Source of the DNA: Bilabrum cf. latius
Lineage: Eukaryota; Bigyra: Bicosoecida; Bigyra; Bicosoecida
Reading direction: 5' to 3'
NCBI GenBank assembly: GCA_965178125.1
Contig: OZ237760.1
Span: 682,001 to 746,000, forward strand
Length of the DNA: 64,000 bases
Positions 1 to 12,010 of this stretch are shown piece by piece. The notes under the pieces are model-generated. The model had not been told where the DNA came from, made no database searches, and was given only the letters and a program-made list of their open reading frames with translations. The translations under genes were made by a program, and so were the position numbers. Position 1 is the first letter of the stretch; each line of letters opens with the position of its first letter.

Positions 1-2637
1 CGCAGCTGCCGGTCGAGTCCACGCAAGGAGACCCGGCTGCGCCCACGACGACGAGGAGGACGCCAAGCCAGCGCCGGCCCGCCCGTGCCCATGCATGTGG
101 TCCATGAGGCCGTGGCGCTGCTTGGGCGACGGCTGCGCCCTTGCGCCCCGCCTGCCCTTATCAAGCGAAGCCGCGGCCGACGGCGCTCCGTCGCTGCCAG
201 ATGCAACTGATCCAAAGGCTGGGGGATGGGAGTGCAGCTCACCGTTCAGCTCCCGGGAGAGCCCTTGAGGCTCCGGCGAGCCCCCGCCGCTCGCCATCAC
301 GGCCCCTCCTTGCCCCTCGCTACCCATCTCCAGGTCCTCCACGACGATCCAATCGGCCCCTTCTGGCACCTCGTCATCCAGAGTGGCCACAGGGGAGGAC
401 GCCAGCTCCAGCATGAGCCCACTCGATGCGGCGTGGAGAGTGTTGGGGCGCCGTGGTTCCGTGGCAGCGGCGCCGGTCCCGATGAGTGGGGGTCGGTGAC
501 CGGCGCGGTGGCCCGGAGTGTGGGTTCCGTGGTGGTGATCGTTGAAGTCCCCCGCGCCTGCCCTCTCCAGCAGCAGCTGTCTCGGCGAGAACGGGGGCAC
601 GCCTGCGATACGGGCGCAGAGGTCCAGCTGCTGCCACACCTGGGCTCCAAAGTGCTGCTAGCACAGCCTGCTGTCCGCACCGGGCCCGTTGTCCAGCCCC
701 TTGCTCCTCGGAGGCGACCTCAGTCCCAGCCCGCTGAGATGTCTTTGCTCCTCACGGTACTCTGTGAGGAGGGTCCCCATAGCCGTGCGGGCCGCTTGCA
801 CGCACTCAACCGCGGTCTGCTGCAGGTGCATTCGGTTCACCTCAGACATGCCCTTTCGCTTGAGACCCTGCTGCAGCGAGTACGCAGCTCGCACCGCCGA
901 GTCTTGCGCCACCCTGCTGGCCATGAGCACCTGTTTGTCCACCCTCTCGAGCACCCTGTCCTCTAGAGCCAGTCCTGCGACTGACAGCGGAGCGCCGACA
1001 CCGGTAGACGAGAATGCCTGCCCGCCCATGGGCAGCTGCAGTCGGATACTGCCGGTGCTCGACCCATTTGGTGCGCGATACTGCCCCCCTTTCGCGCTGG
1101 ACGAGGTGCTGGTTGGCAGGGAAGCAGCCGTGGAGGCAGTCGTAAGGCCTCCGGTGGTGACTGCATTGGCGCGACCCACGTTGATCCGCAGCGCTGGCAC
1201 TTTGGAACGACCTGCGCCCGAAGAAGCAGCAGCAGCAGCAGCAGCAGCGACGGCTGGGGGGCGGCCTCCTCTCCCCGACTTCCCGGATTTGCCAGTCTTC
1301 CCGGCCTTACCGACGACTGCCCCCCCCTTGCCCTTGCCCTTGACGGTGCTCCAAGCAGAGCCTCCCCTGCCTCCCTGCTTGCGCCTGCTGCCGATCCCGG
1401 CGCTGCTGCGGCCGCTCCTGCGGGCGGCCAACCCAGCCGCAGCCGGTGGCGCGCCTGCTCCTGTGCCGTTCCACACGCCCGTACTTGCCCTCCCAGCGCG
1501 AGTTGGCAGTGACGGGGCCGCGGGACCTGCCCCTGAAACCAGCATAACTCCTGCCCCCGCAGCCGCACTCGCACCGACCACTGTTGTCGCGCTGGCTGCA
1601 GCCCTCTACTCCGCCGATGCCGCCATGAGTTCGCCGATTTCAGGGACGTCGCCGTGCGCTGACCCCGCGCTGGCCGACCTGTGGTTGTACCCGGTTCCAT
1701 TCCTTGCGCCTCCACCGCCCCTACCTCCTCCTGACGGTGACAGCCGCAGCACGCCAGTACCCAGTGGCGGACCCCTGGTGAGCGGCCTGCCCTCCACCAT
1801 CTCGATCAGCTCGTCAGTGCCCGTGTCTACTTGCCCTCGGCCCCTGCATTCTGCCGCGCGCTTGTGCAGCTTCTGGATGTACTTTTGCGCGTGCGTGCGG
1901 ATCTGCACGACGGACCTGGTTGGTACCAGGCCCTAGATCTGCTTCCAGTCCTTCCCGTAGGTTCGCAGGCCCTCCACGAACGTATCGTGCTCCACATCAC
2001 CCCATCGCCCCGTGGCCGAGCCACCCCCGTGTGACGACGACGACGACGACGAGGAAGCGCCCGATTTCCCCCGGTGCCGCCCGCCCCCGCGGCCCCGTGA
2101 CCTTCCGCTGCCGCTGCGCCGACCCCCCGCATCCCCGGAACTTCCACCGCGACCGTCCATCCCTTCCCTTTCTTCCTCGTCGCCCTCGTCCTGCAGCAGG
2201 CTCGGGGGCACTCGAGTGGTGGCGCGCGAGGAGCGGCGGGGGGGCGCGCTGTGGCTGCCGGCTGGGTGTGACGAGTGTAATGGGCCGCTCTGCATGCCAC
2301 CGGGTGCAGTGGCACCAATGGGCGGGTGGGGGTGGCCAGCGGAACCGGCGCCGCGCGGCAGGGACAGGACGAGCTTGGGGGCGGCGCCTGGCTGGAGCGC
2401 ATGCGCTGGGACGGGAGGCACCTGCGACAGGCCGTGCCAGCTGGATGTAGTGCCGCCATTGCTACTCCTTGTGCTGGTGCTTGAGCTGCTGCTCGTGCTG
2501 GTTCCAGGCGTGGTAGCTGCTGGAGCGACCGAATGCACGTCTGGCTCGACAGGAGTGCTCAGATTCGAGGCGCTTCCTTTCGGGCTGGTTTTTCCGCTCG
2601 AATTTTCCGGTGAGAGTGTGCCAACCGAACCGGCCAT
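1..2637 (-). CDS. SHAQKYF-type MYB-related DNA-binding protein (3' partial)
   Basis: Probable nuclear transcription factor. The frame starts at the ATG at 2637 and stays open for 879 codons to the window edge, crossing TAG at 1933 (codon 235), 1606 (codon 344) and 658 (codon 660) with no TGA or TAA. A single SANT/MYB repeat lies at about residues 210-262: YGKDWKQI, then the TAG codon, then GLVPTRSVVQIRTHAQKYIQ. THAQKY is the hallmark third helix of the MYB-related (CCA1/MYBH-like) class. The TAG falls between DWKQI and GLVPTR, so this factor only exists if TAG is sense. The rest is low complexity (Ser, Gly, Ala, basic GKAGKTGKSGK), then a predicted helical stretch near residues 570-640 (VLERVDKQVLMASRVAQD). 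The C-terminus lies beyond position 1. Target genes cannot be inferred. Confidence 0.85.
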
Positions 2638-3791
2638 TGTGTCGCTTTCAGCAATTGCTTTGCGCTAGTCGGCGGGTTTGCCGGAGCTCCCATGTTGCTA
2701 TCTGCCCTGCAGCACATGCTAGACTGGCTGAATCCGCCCGGCTGGCACGGACGGCATTGCATGGCCATTGTTTGGAATCATGCCAGTCCACTCCATATTG
2801 TCCATCCTGCGATGCGGGGTGAGAGCGATAATCGCACAGGGGTGGAGGTAGCAGAAGTTTCCTTTTTGCGGCGGTTGCTGCCCTTTGTGAAGGAGCCCTC
2901 GCGCTCGAACGGCTCGAAAGAACAGAAGCAATTCGTGCTAAATCCATGTTTATCGAGCTCACCAGACTCCTTGGACGCTTAGCAGGTCGCAGGTGCGTGT
3001 ACGAACCTGCGAAATGGGGGAGGAAGTAATCACGTCAACAGGTACTACATAGGGCACAGCGTTGCAAGTCCAGTTTAAAATACTCTGCAAACCATTTTCA
3101 AGCCAGGCGTTATGGAACATCGACGCACTACTAGTGGTCTTGGATGCCTTCAGGTATTCCCAGCAGGTAGCAAGCCAGAGCATCACAATGCAGAGCTTCC
3201 ATTCGAGGATGCTGACATTCACAGAGACGAGTGTTAACGAATCGTCAACGACACGATGCAACGCCGTTGCAGCCTAGAAGGAGCGCCCATCTAGAAAAAG
3301 AGCGACTTCACAGTGAGTCCTACCGAACACACTGCCAGAGCACGGGGCCATATACCAGCTTTTCAAGCATAAGAATGCGGCGGCAGTTATTTATAAGTGT
3401 ACTTCACCCCAATCATACCGATTAAAGCGGCACTTCAGGAGGAAATGGCGCTATGTTGCAAGGTAACGCCAGTAGTAGGACCTGCTGCTCACCTTCCACT
3501 GCCTTGAACACAGAAAATTCAACAAAAGAGCCACTGCGTGTGGTCAACGATATCAGCTGCCCGTTCTATTCTAGAAGCCCACGATATACACGATAGAAGC
3601 GATGTATATCTGGTACGCAGCAGAATACTCGAATGACCCGGGCCTTCGCAACTTGCGACCAAACCTGCGACTGATCCGATCACAATCAGTTACAACCGCT
3701 AGCGTATCCGTTGTTCGAACAGCAGCTACAGGTCCAAATTAGTCCATCAATCGCTACAACTTATTTTTTGTCGTAAAGTGTCAATGAACGT
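2638..3791. other. Divergent intergenic region between MYB and IQ-protein genes
   Basis: About 1.15 kb, visibly more AT-rich than the flanking genes. Presumably it holds both promoters and 5' UTRs. Only short unrelated ORFs occur, for example a 104-codon minus-strand ORF at 2648-2962. No RNA gene, repeat or clear promoter element was recognised. Confidence 0.6.
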
Positions 3792-6700
3792 ATGGACAGG
3801 AGTAAGTCTAGACGAATAAAACGCAGGAAGGAACTCAGAAACCTGTTGAAGAGTGGCGTAGCTGGTGGATGGGAGCAAGATGAAGGAATTGTTGCGCTAG
3901 TTGAGCAGTTTCGAAGGTCAAAAAGAGGGAGGCACATATACCAGGCACCAAATCTGGATCACCCGGCGTTTCGTGATTGGTCGAGGACGGTATCGAGCGG
4001 GCGAGCAGGGTCTGCTCTGCAAATGAATGTAGGTTAGCCAGTAGAAGAGGCCAAGAAACCAAGTAAATTGCATGCTACAGAATCAAAACGGTCGCAAGCT
4101 ACTGGGAGCTAGCACGAGTCCCGAAGCGCTGTCGCTGATTCGGTCTGGAATCGTCTCTCTCAGGCTGACCCCAGAAAGCAATCAGACCTTGCGAAAGGTC
4201 GAGCAGCTCTCATGCGAGTCACGGCCCCGAAGCCTCCTTCCCGATCCGCTAGACGACGGGTGGGTCGGATTCACAAGGGCAGGTATCGGCGATCGAAGAA
4301 GCGAGGAAGTTACAAACAGTCCGCTGCGAACCCTTCCGTGGACGGGGACGGGATCATCGACCTGCCCGGTGTGACGATTGCGGAGCTGCGGAGGAGGGCC
4401 GCCCTGGCGCTGCCCATCCCGTACGAGCAGCGCCTGCGGGAGAGGCTCAGGATCTCTGGGTTTCTAGAGGGAGACAGGCACATGAAGTGGAGCACCAGCC
4501 ACAACGGCGGCGAGGAGGAGGTGGAGGGGGAAGGCCTCGGGGGCGCGGGCCCAGGCCAGGGAGTGAGGCTGAAGGGGGTGTCCTATGATAGCGTGGGTAG
4601 TAACGGGAGCGGGATAGGATGGGTCTCTTCCTCATCCGCATCCCGCGGCCGTGGCGGCAACGAACGTTCGTCGAGCGCGGCGGCGTGGAGCCAGGCCGCA
4701 GACAGCGAGGGCGTGGTGTGGCTGGCCAGGCAGGGATCCAGGCCCCAAATATCGATCTCCGGAGGTGGAAAAGAAGACTCGCGCAGGGTAGGCCGGCGGA
4801 CTGGGGGTTTGCGCGGTGCCGGTAAGAGCGGAACAGCCTTCCGGTTGGACGCGCACAGCTGGGTGCGGCAGACAGACCAGATTGGCAGGGCAGGCTCGGA
4901 CTCACCCTCGCCAGATGCATCACACGGCGGTGCAGGTGCTATTTCCAGCCTGGGTGCATTCCCGAGCGAGACGATCCGATCTGTGCGGCCGGGACTGGAG
5001 CTGCTACGGGAGGACGACGAGGTGCGGCGGCGCCGGCTTGGGCTGGACTGGGGCGAGCGCCGCCGTGCAATGCACCTGGGGCGGCGGGACGGCTCTATGT
5101 CCCACCATATCCGGGGAGGTCACAAACCGGCCCTGCCTCCGCGAGTGGCGGGGATGAAGGCGGCGCTGGCGAGGCTGGCTGCAGCCTCGTAGAAGCGGCC
5201 CGGACCGGCGATCGAGGCGGCGCGCCGCCGGTGGCTCGCCTGGAGCAGAAAGGAGAGAAGGAGGAAAAGGCAGGCGGCCAAAGGCAAGCAGTGGGTGCAG
5301 ATCAACCGGCGGGCCGTGCGCGCCGCCAGTGATAGGCTCTCTGCCTGGAGACGACACAGCCTCGCGCTTGGGGGGCAGCTGGACCGCCGCGGGCTGCAGT
5401 CTCTGGGACTGTGGGCAGGCGACAGTGCCGTGGGTCAGAACGGTGGGGGCCATGCTGTCCATGACTATTCCAGCAGCTTGGTGCCCGGCGGTACCTGGGA
5501 CCCTACGACTGCACGCGGGGCGGCAGATCCCGTGGACCTGCGGCCGTTCTCTAGGCCCAGCACAGCGCCCTCCCCCTCCTCGTCCCCTTCCCCCATGCTT
5601 GGATGGGGAGAGGGAAGGGGAAGGGGAAGGGGAAGGGGAAGGGGCGCCGATGACGGTGCGGAGAAGGGCGGAGGTGGTACCGTGTAGTGGGCAGGGAGCA
5701 GCCTGGTCGGGTCAGACTGGGAGCAGGAGGAGGATCTGAGGCCCTTCTCGGACGGTGACGAGCCTTTGGGTGCGTCTGGCAGAGCCAGGCGGCGGCGGCT
5801 AGGCAGCGGCGCATCGTCAGCAGAGGAGGAAGAACAAGTGGAAGGTTAGCGCGGTAGGCTGGAGACCGGGGGGCTTGGCGGTGAGATGGGGCTGGTGTCG
5901 ATACGAGACGACGACGATGTTATCCTGTCCGGTTCCGAGGCAGCTGCAGGGGGCGAAGACCGTCACGGTGAAGCCGCAGCCACCGCTGGCCTTGATGCAG
6001 CTGGTAGCAAGCCCTCAGTCACATTTTCAATCGATGCAAACAACGTATCGAGCAAGCCGCAGGGCAGAAGCCGAAGCGGTGGACAATTCAGGCGAGGCGC
6101 AGGGGCGGCCCACGTGCCGTCAGTGTCGTCAATGTAGGTAGGGAGCGAGCGTGGGCCGCCCGGACAATTTCTGAACGGGGCTGATAGCGTGGCAAGCAGG
6201 AAAACCACTGATTTGGGTGCGATTCCCATCACTCCGATGGACAAAGTGCAAGCGGCACAGGCGCGCCTCCGGAGGGTGGCTCCAGTGCGGGAGAGGGCAG
6301 CGGCCATCCAGAGGGAGAGGATGAAGTCTCGGATCGAGCAGGCCAAGTGGACCATGGGCAGGGGTAGGCGCAATGCGGAGCGACGCGCAGAGCAGGAGTA
6401 TCGCATGTAGCGGCAGCGCGCCTGGATCAAGCTCGTGACCGTGCTCACCTTCCTTCGCCACACGGCCCAAGCCGCCGAGCCGGCCCTTGCGGAGGCTCGG
6501 ACGCTTCGCATCATGGAAAAGTACGTGTTCTTGATCCAGCGGACGGTGCGCAAGTACGCTCGCAGGATGAAGCAGAAGCTGCAGAAGGGAGCGTGGGTAC
6601 GGCAGAGGCAGCAAGCGGCACATCTCATCGCGAGATTCCTCAAAGACCACAGCGGCTTGCAGCAGGGGCTGGCGCGGTACGTGACTCTGTTCCGAGGGAA

Positions 6701-9700
6701 GGTTCTTCACGTGCAGAAACTCTTCCGGGGATACATGCAAGTGACAGAGGGCAGGATGAGGGCCCTCGCAGTGACCTTCGATGCCATGGTAGCCGAGAGG
6801 TTCTCCCTTCAGGTAGAGACCGCCAGCAACTAGTACAAAGCCCTATTGCACCAATACCAGAGGACAACGCTTGGAGATGCGCTGCGACGCTCCCAAAATG
6901 ACCGAAAACACCGGCTGCAGCTCATGCGGGCAGGTAGGCTTGGATGGAGGGGCATACTGCTGACCGCGGCTGAGCGCCTGTACGGCGGCGAAAAGTCTGC
7001 CAAGCAGAAGATGCAGGCCGCGGCAGCTTCCGCGCTTGCCATGCGGAGGCGTGCCGAGGCCGTGGACGAGCAGGAGCACGAGCGGGAGAAGGAAGTGCAG
7101 GATGCGTACAGGGCCACCAGGGTGCAGCACGCCGCTCTCCTCTCGCCAGGGGTGTCAGAAGAGACTGGGTCGCATGCAAGCACTGCAGTGGACTAGCTCC
7201 TTGGCGGGGGCAGCGCGCAGCGTGGCGGATTCTCAGGTGCTGGCGATGCGGTGGCATTGAAAGGCCGCCAAACCATGGACATGGGTCGCTTGATGCAAAC
7301 TGCAGCGGCGCAAGCCGGCCTGCATCACGTTGCGTTTGGCTTCGCGGGCGGCGGGCACGACGGGGAGGTGGAGCAGGCAAAGCTGCGAGACAGGGCCGCT
7401 CTGGATGCTCTCTCGATGCAGTTTTCGGATGCACAGAGGCTTGTACTGAAAGACAGGACCCATCGGCCGGCAGGGGGCCTCGTGTCACAGCTAGCGGACT
7501 CGTTTGCGACCACACCAGATGGATCGGTCTCGGTGAAGGCTGGCACGGTCGATGCAGAGCGAGCGCAGCTGCTCAAGCTCTTGATATCCAATAGGAAGAA
7601 GTATGGCATCACCGGGAGGCAGCTAAGCGCTCTGCAGGCCGAAATTGCTGGGGGCATGACCGGGAGACGAAGGGCCCCAACAGGCGGAGGCAGCGTCGGC
7701 CACCCCGGTGAGGCAGTGCCGCCTCCGGGCAGCCCACCCACCACACCACCTCGCCGTAAGGGTCTGGGTAAGGGGCCTAGGAGAGTGTCCATGCTAGGCT
7801 CTGGCGGCGCACTGGATGCAATGGTCAAGAGAAGGAACACCGCAGGCAGCAGTAGGGCGGCAGGCGATGGTGAGGCCGGTGGGCTGCACAGCGACAACTC
7901 GTCGAAGCCAGAGCCGCCTCGGCGGCCGATGCCCCCACCAAGGCGCCCAGGCGGAGGGCTGATCCTACCACCACTCGTCACGGAGAATCCGAACGAAACT
8001 GCATCTTCAGAGGCCAGCTCCATGCCGATTAGCGCCAGGACTGGACTCGGCTCCTCTCCGCCGCCTGCAACTGACCTACCGAAAGACGGCACTAGGACCT
8101 TCCAACTGAGCTCCAATGTCAACTCAATGAGTTGGAAACTTGGAGGAGCAGCACAAGGGCATATCGGCAGGGATGCTGTCCCCACGCCACGTATGAAGCA
8201 TCCGGCGACTGCTCGAGCAGCTCCTATCGGCGGCGGCAGCCTGCTGGGCACAAAGTCGCCACCTCGTCCCCACGCGCCGCTGTCGGCGCGCAGGAGACAG
8301 CCAGGAAGCAGGATTCCAGCCGACTTTGGACGAATTGGGCCGAAGCGCAGGCGAAGAAGCAGCAGCACGCGCGGCCGCTCCACCGCTCGGAGCTCTGCGG
8401 GGGGTTAGCAGGTGTTCTGGGGGGCATCGGGTGCTGCAGGCAGCGCAACGTTTCGGTCGGGCTCCAGATCCCCTGGCTCTGAGGCCGGGTCCGAGGACTC
8501 GAACTTTTCCGCGAAGTTTCGCGGAAGGTTCTTGGGCACGCCGCGGGGTGGTGGCCGACGAGGAGTCGCATCGGCCCAGGTGGGGAGGCCAAGGCCTGGG
8601 GCAAGCCCGAGGGAGAGGCGCCGACGAGGCTCTGCGCAGCACAGCAGCCCGAGAGACGGGAGTCCCAGCGGCGGTCTGCTGGGGTAGCTCGGCGGCGGGA
8701 TTGCGGTGAGATCGAGGAGTAGATCCAGGTCGCCCCTTGGCAAGGGGGCTGCCATGGCGGGAGGGAGGAAGATCGCAAGGCCCAGACGAAACTCTGCCTC
8801 CTCTTTGAGCGGCAGATCAGCACGAAGCAGCAGCGGTGGTGATCGTACCATCGGCAGCGAATTGCCATCTCTGGGCCTGGAATCGATGCTGCAGTCCCAG
8901 CGGAAGATCGAGCGCCGGAAATTCCTGAGAAAGCGGGAGGGCCCAATCAGCCGAGCTGGGCTGGACTCCGACAGGCGAGAGAGCCGCGTGATCCGCGCGC
9001 TGGAACAGGGCAATGCAGACGACATCAGCACAGCGCTCACCGGTCTGCAATCGAGAGACACCACCGATGGGAGTGTGGATGAAGCCGGTACAGCAGGCCC
9101 AGGCAATGACGTGGATCTGACGGAACAGCTGGGCGAGGCGCCCACTGCTGCCGTGAGCGAAGACGGTGACGGGGTGCTCTTCGGTGACGGCGATGACGTG
9201 CACGGCGACAGCCTGCCAGTGCGCTCCACTACCGCTGCAAGATCGAGACCAAGGCCGCCCACGACCATCCGCAGAGTCGGCAGCGCATCGATTCCGCGGA
9301 CTACGCGGGCGTCCGATGTCAATGGGGCTGATGGCTTATACGATAGACACGTTATTGGGTCAGCGCGGTCACCGCTCCATGCCAGGCTTGGGTCGCAAGG
9401 CAGAGGTCGCGCGGGTGCTGGTGCTGGTGCTGGTGCTGGTGCTGGTGCTGGTGCTGGTGCTGGTGCTGGTGCTGGTGCTGGTGCTGGTGCTGGTGCTGGT
9501 GCTGGTGCTGGTGCTGGTGCTGGTGCTGGTGCTGGTGCTGGTGCTGGTGCTGGTGCTGGTGGTGCAGGGACCGCGGACCGCACCGCGGGCCGATCGCTTT
9601 TTATGCAGACCCAGGCCACGCCGCTGAGGAGGATCGGATCAAGGATTGCGGCGCGCACGGCTGACGTGGTGGGCGGCAGGTCGCGGCTGGAGGCGTTTGC

Positions 9701-11876
9701 CAGCGTAGTCGAGGGAGCTGAAGTGAGCGCCGGCTCTGCTGGTCAGGAGGCGGCCGCTGAGGCAGATCGTGCCCCGGCTGTTACGCCCTTTCAGCACTAC
9801 TTGGGTGGTGTAGGAGAGCGAATTGGCATGTCGGAGCAGGGTCGCAGGGCTTACGCGCGCCCGCACCTGGGTGGCGCCGGTGCCGCGCCCAACTGGCACA
9901 AGCGGAAGCGGTCAAAGTCTGGGCCAGGCGATGAAAGCGGGCCTGCCGATGCGGGTGAGCGCAAAGGCGGGACTGGGGGCACTGCTAGCAGCCGCCCGGG
10001 TACGACACCCGGTGGGACTCTTCACCTGGTGAGCCCTCGAATGGCTTCGAGGCACGGGCCTAGGACTTCCCAGACCCGCATGATGACTTCGATCCGGCTG
10101 GATCTGTCAAAGGTAGCCAGAACACGAGCATCATCCGACGCTAGTTCGCGAGGCAGTGAAGCAGGGAAGAAAGCAGGTAACGCAACCGTTGGGAACAAGC
10201 CAGGAAGTATGGAAGGCAGAGCACCGTCTGACGCTTCCCAACCGAACGGCGCAACCGCTGCTCCAAAGGGCAATACCTAGGGCAGGGCCAAGCGCTCCCG
10301 CAGACCCTCCTTCCGACCTCTCTCTATCCCGTCCGGATCCGACTCGGCTGCTGCTCAATCCACGCCGATGGTGATTCGACCTGCCACAGCCCGTGGCGCC
10401 AAGCCGTCCCCTAGCATCAGCCGCAGCGGGAGCCCCGCAACAGGAGCCAGGTCATCGACCGCAGCGCATTCGACTGTCACAAGCTCTGCAAGCGGCGTTG
10501 CCTAGCAGCAGGAGCAACAGCAGCAGCAACAGCAAAAGGGGGACAACGAGCAGTAGGACAAGGAAGCAGTCAAGTAGAGTCGGCCTGTGCAGGCCACGGT
10601 GCCGAATCCTGGTGCTGGCGGCAGGCTGTCTCCTCGCGGGTCCTTTGGCAAGCATCCACTGCGGCTGGGACTTGGCGGTAAGGCAGCCGCAAAGCACTTC
10701 ATGGACACGCACGTGACCATGTGGCAGAGGAAGGAGCTGGCCGAGTCGGAGGCGATGCGGCACGCGGCGGTCGCGATCACGCACAAGCTATCGTCAGGTG
10801 GCGTTGAAAAGAAGCATGGCCGCAGGAGTGCCGGCGGGAGAAGGAGCAGAGGCGACAGGAGACCCTCCGATTCGAGCGTGTCCACGGTGGGGAGCAGCCG
10901 ACCAGGCAGCCGAATGCACGGGCAGAGACACGCGGCAGATGCAGGCGGTGAGGCCGGGTAGTCTCTCATGTCCTTAGAAGGAGCAGTTGGATTCAACGTG
11001 GACGTGGAGGAAACAGAACCAGGAAGAGAAAGAGGTGGAGGCCAAGTTAAGAACAGAGTTGGTGGAAGCAAGGCTTCATCCCCAGCACCGGCCCGCAAGT
11101 ACAACGGGCGTTCCAAAACGCGCACAGCCCGCAAACGCTCTTCTGGCTCGAGCAGTGCATCAGACGCTGATGATGCCTCGCCGCCTGCCCATTCCGAGCC
11201 GCCCCCAGCCGCCGCCAAGCTTGTGGACCGGCTGGGCACGGTGGCCACGACCGGTGCTCTGTCTGGAGAGGCGCCCACGGGACAGGCCCTTAGGGCTTCG
11301 ATTCAAGACATGGCGCGGCGGGCATCGCCCTCCTTCGAACCGCCGACGGGGCCATTCTAGGCCGAGGGCCGCGGGTTCAGATCCCGGAAGAAGGCAGGCC
11401 GAAGTAATCAAAACAAGACTTGGTCTGAACGATCCGGGATACTCGCGGAGCACATTCTGATGACCGCTGCCCGTCTGCCCCCCAACATGAGACCGGCAAT
11501 GCCCGATCCTGACTTGCGGCGGGCCATGCTGCGCGCGATGGTGTCTGCCATGCGGGTGAAATTCCGCGCGCGGGAGCTGCCGCACTGGCGCACTGGTGCG
11601 GCGGAGCGGTAGCTGGAGGCGATGCAGATCAGGCTAGAGGATGCCAGGCAGATGATGAAGATGAGGAGTGATGACGAAATGGCGCGCGCGGTAGCCGCTC
11701 GCTTTCTGTCGGCGCAGGCAGCCAGGACCCGACCCCCTGGGATGGTGATGGGGCTGAGAGACCGGGAGAAGCTGCACCGCTTCATGCTGCCCTTCCTTGA
11801 CAAGGCGTTCGAACAGGCGACTCTCTCAACGATGATCAAAGCGGCGGCGGGGAAGGGAGTGGAAGATCTGAGCTGA
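3792..11876 (+). CDS. Large IQ-motif, low-complexity protein (2,694 aa)
   Basis: One continuous frame of 2,695 codons from the ATG at 3792 to TGA at 11874-11876. It crosses 18 TAG codons (4035, 4110, 5190, 5685, 5847, 6135, 6408, 6831, 7194, 8406, 8685, 10278, 10503, 10554, 10575, 10959, 11358, 11610) and no TAA or TGA. TAG 10503 is followed directly by CAG CAG GAG CAA CAG CAG, which argues for glutamine. The N-terminus is very basic. Around residues 830-1130 there is a charged helical region with IQ-like calmodulin/light-chain sites (FLIQRTVRKYARRM near 905-927, VQKLFRGYMQV near 980). A run of (Gly-Ala) dipeptides sits at about residues 1875-1923, encoded by a hexanucleotide microsatellite. 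The C-terminal 170 residues are again predicted helical. The family is not recognised; a cytoskeletal or axonemal scaffold is possible but is inference only. Confidence 0.8.
5611..5645 (+). repeat. GGGGAA hexanucleotide microsatellite in coding sequence
   Basis: About five to six copies of GGGGAA inside the IQ-protein gene, translated as alternating Gly-Arg. The six-base period keeps the frame when copy number changes. Confidence 0.85.
9413..9560 (+). repeat. GGTGCT hexanucleotide microsatellite (about 24 copies) in coding sequence
   Basis: Near-perfect array of GGTGCT. In the gene frame it gives (Gly-Ala)n. Other frames give Val-Leu or Ala-Pro repeats, which create long false ORFs on both strands. 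Probably length-polymorphic. Confidence 0.95.
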
Positions 11877-12010
11877 CTGCCGTTGATGCAGTGGCGTGCG
11901 CTTTTTTTCTTTTTTTCTTGCTTCATGTGTGCGACCGACCGTTGATTGACTGTTTTGCCTCTCCTTCTCGATCTCGGCAAGGCACTGTTCCTGTACTGCA
12001 GTGCTTCTCC

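Noticed and set aside
2648-2962. 104-codon minus ORF upstream of the MYB gene
   Set aside because: No family resemblance; it lies in AT-rich presumed promoter/5' UTR and could at most be an upstream ORF.
8405-9658. 417-codon minus-strand ORF with Ala-Pro repeats
   Set aside because: It exists because the GGTGCT microsatellite lacks stops in all frames, and it lies opposite the IQ-protein frame.
3792-11876. Interpretation of the fragmented same-frame ORFs as pseudogenes or sequencing errors
   Set aside because: Only TAG interrupts the frames. Random decay would give TAA, TGA and frameshifts too, and the same pattern holds in nine genes.
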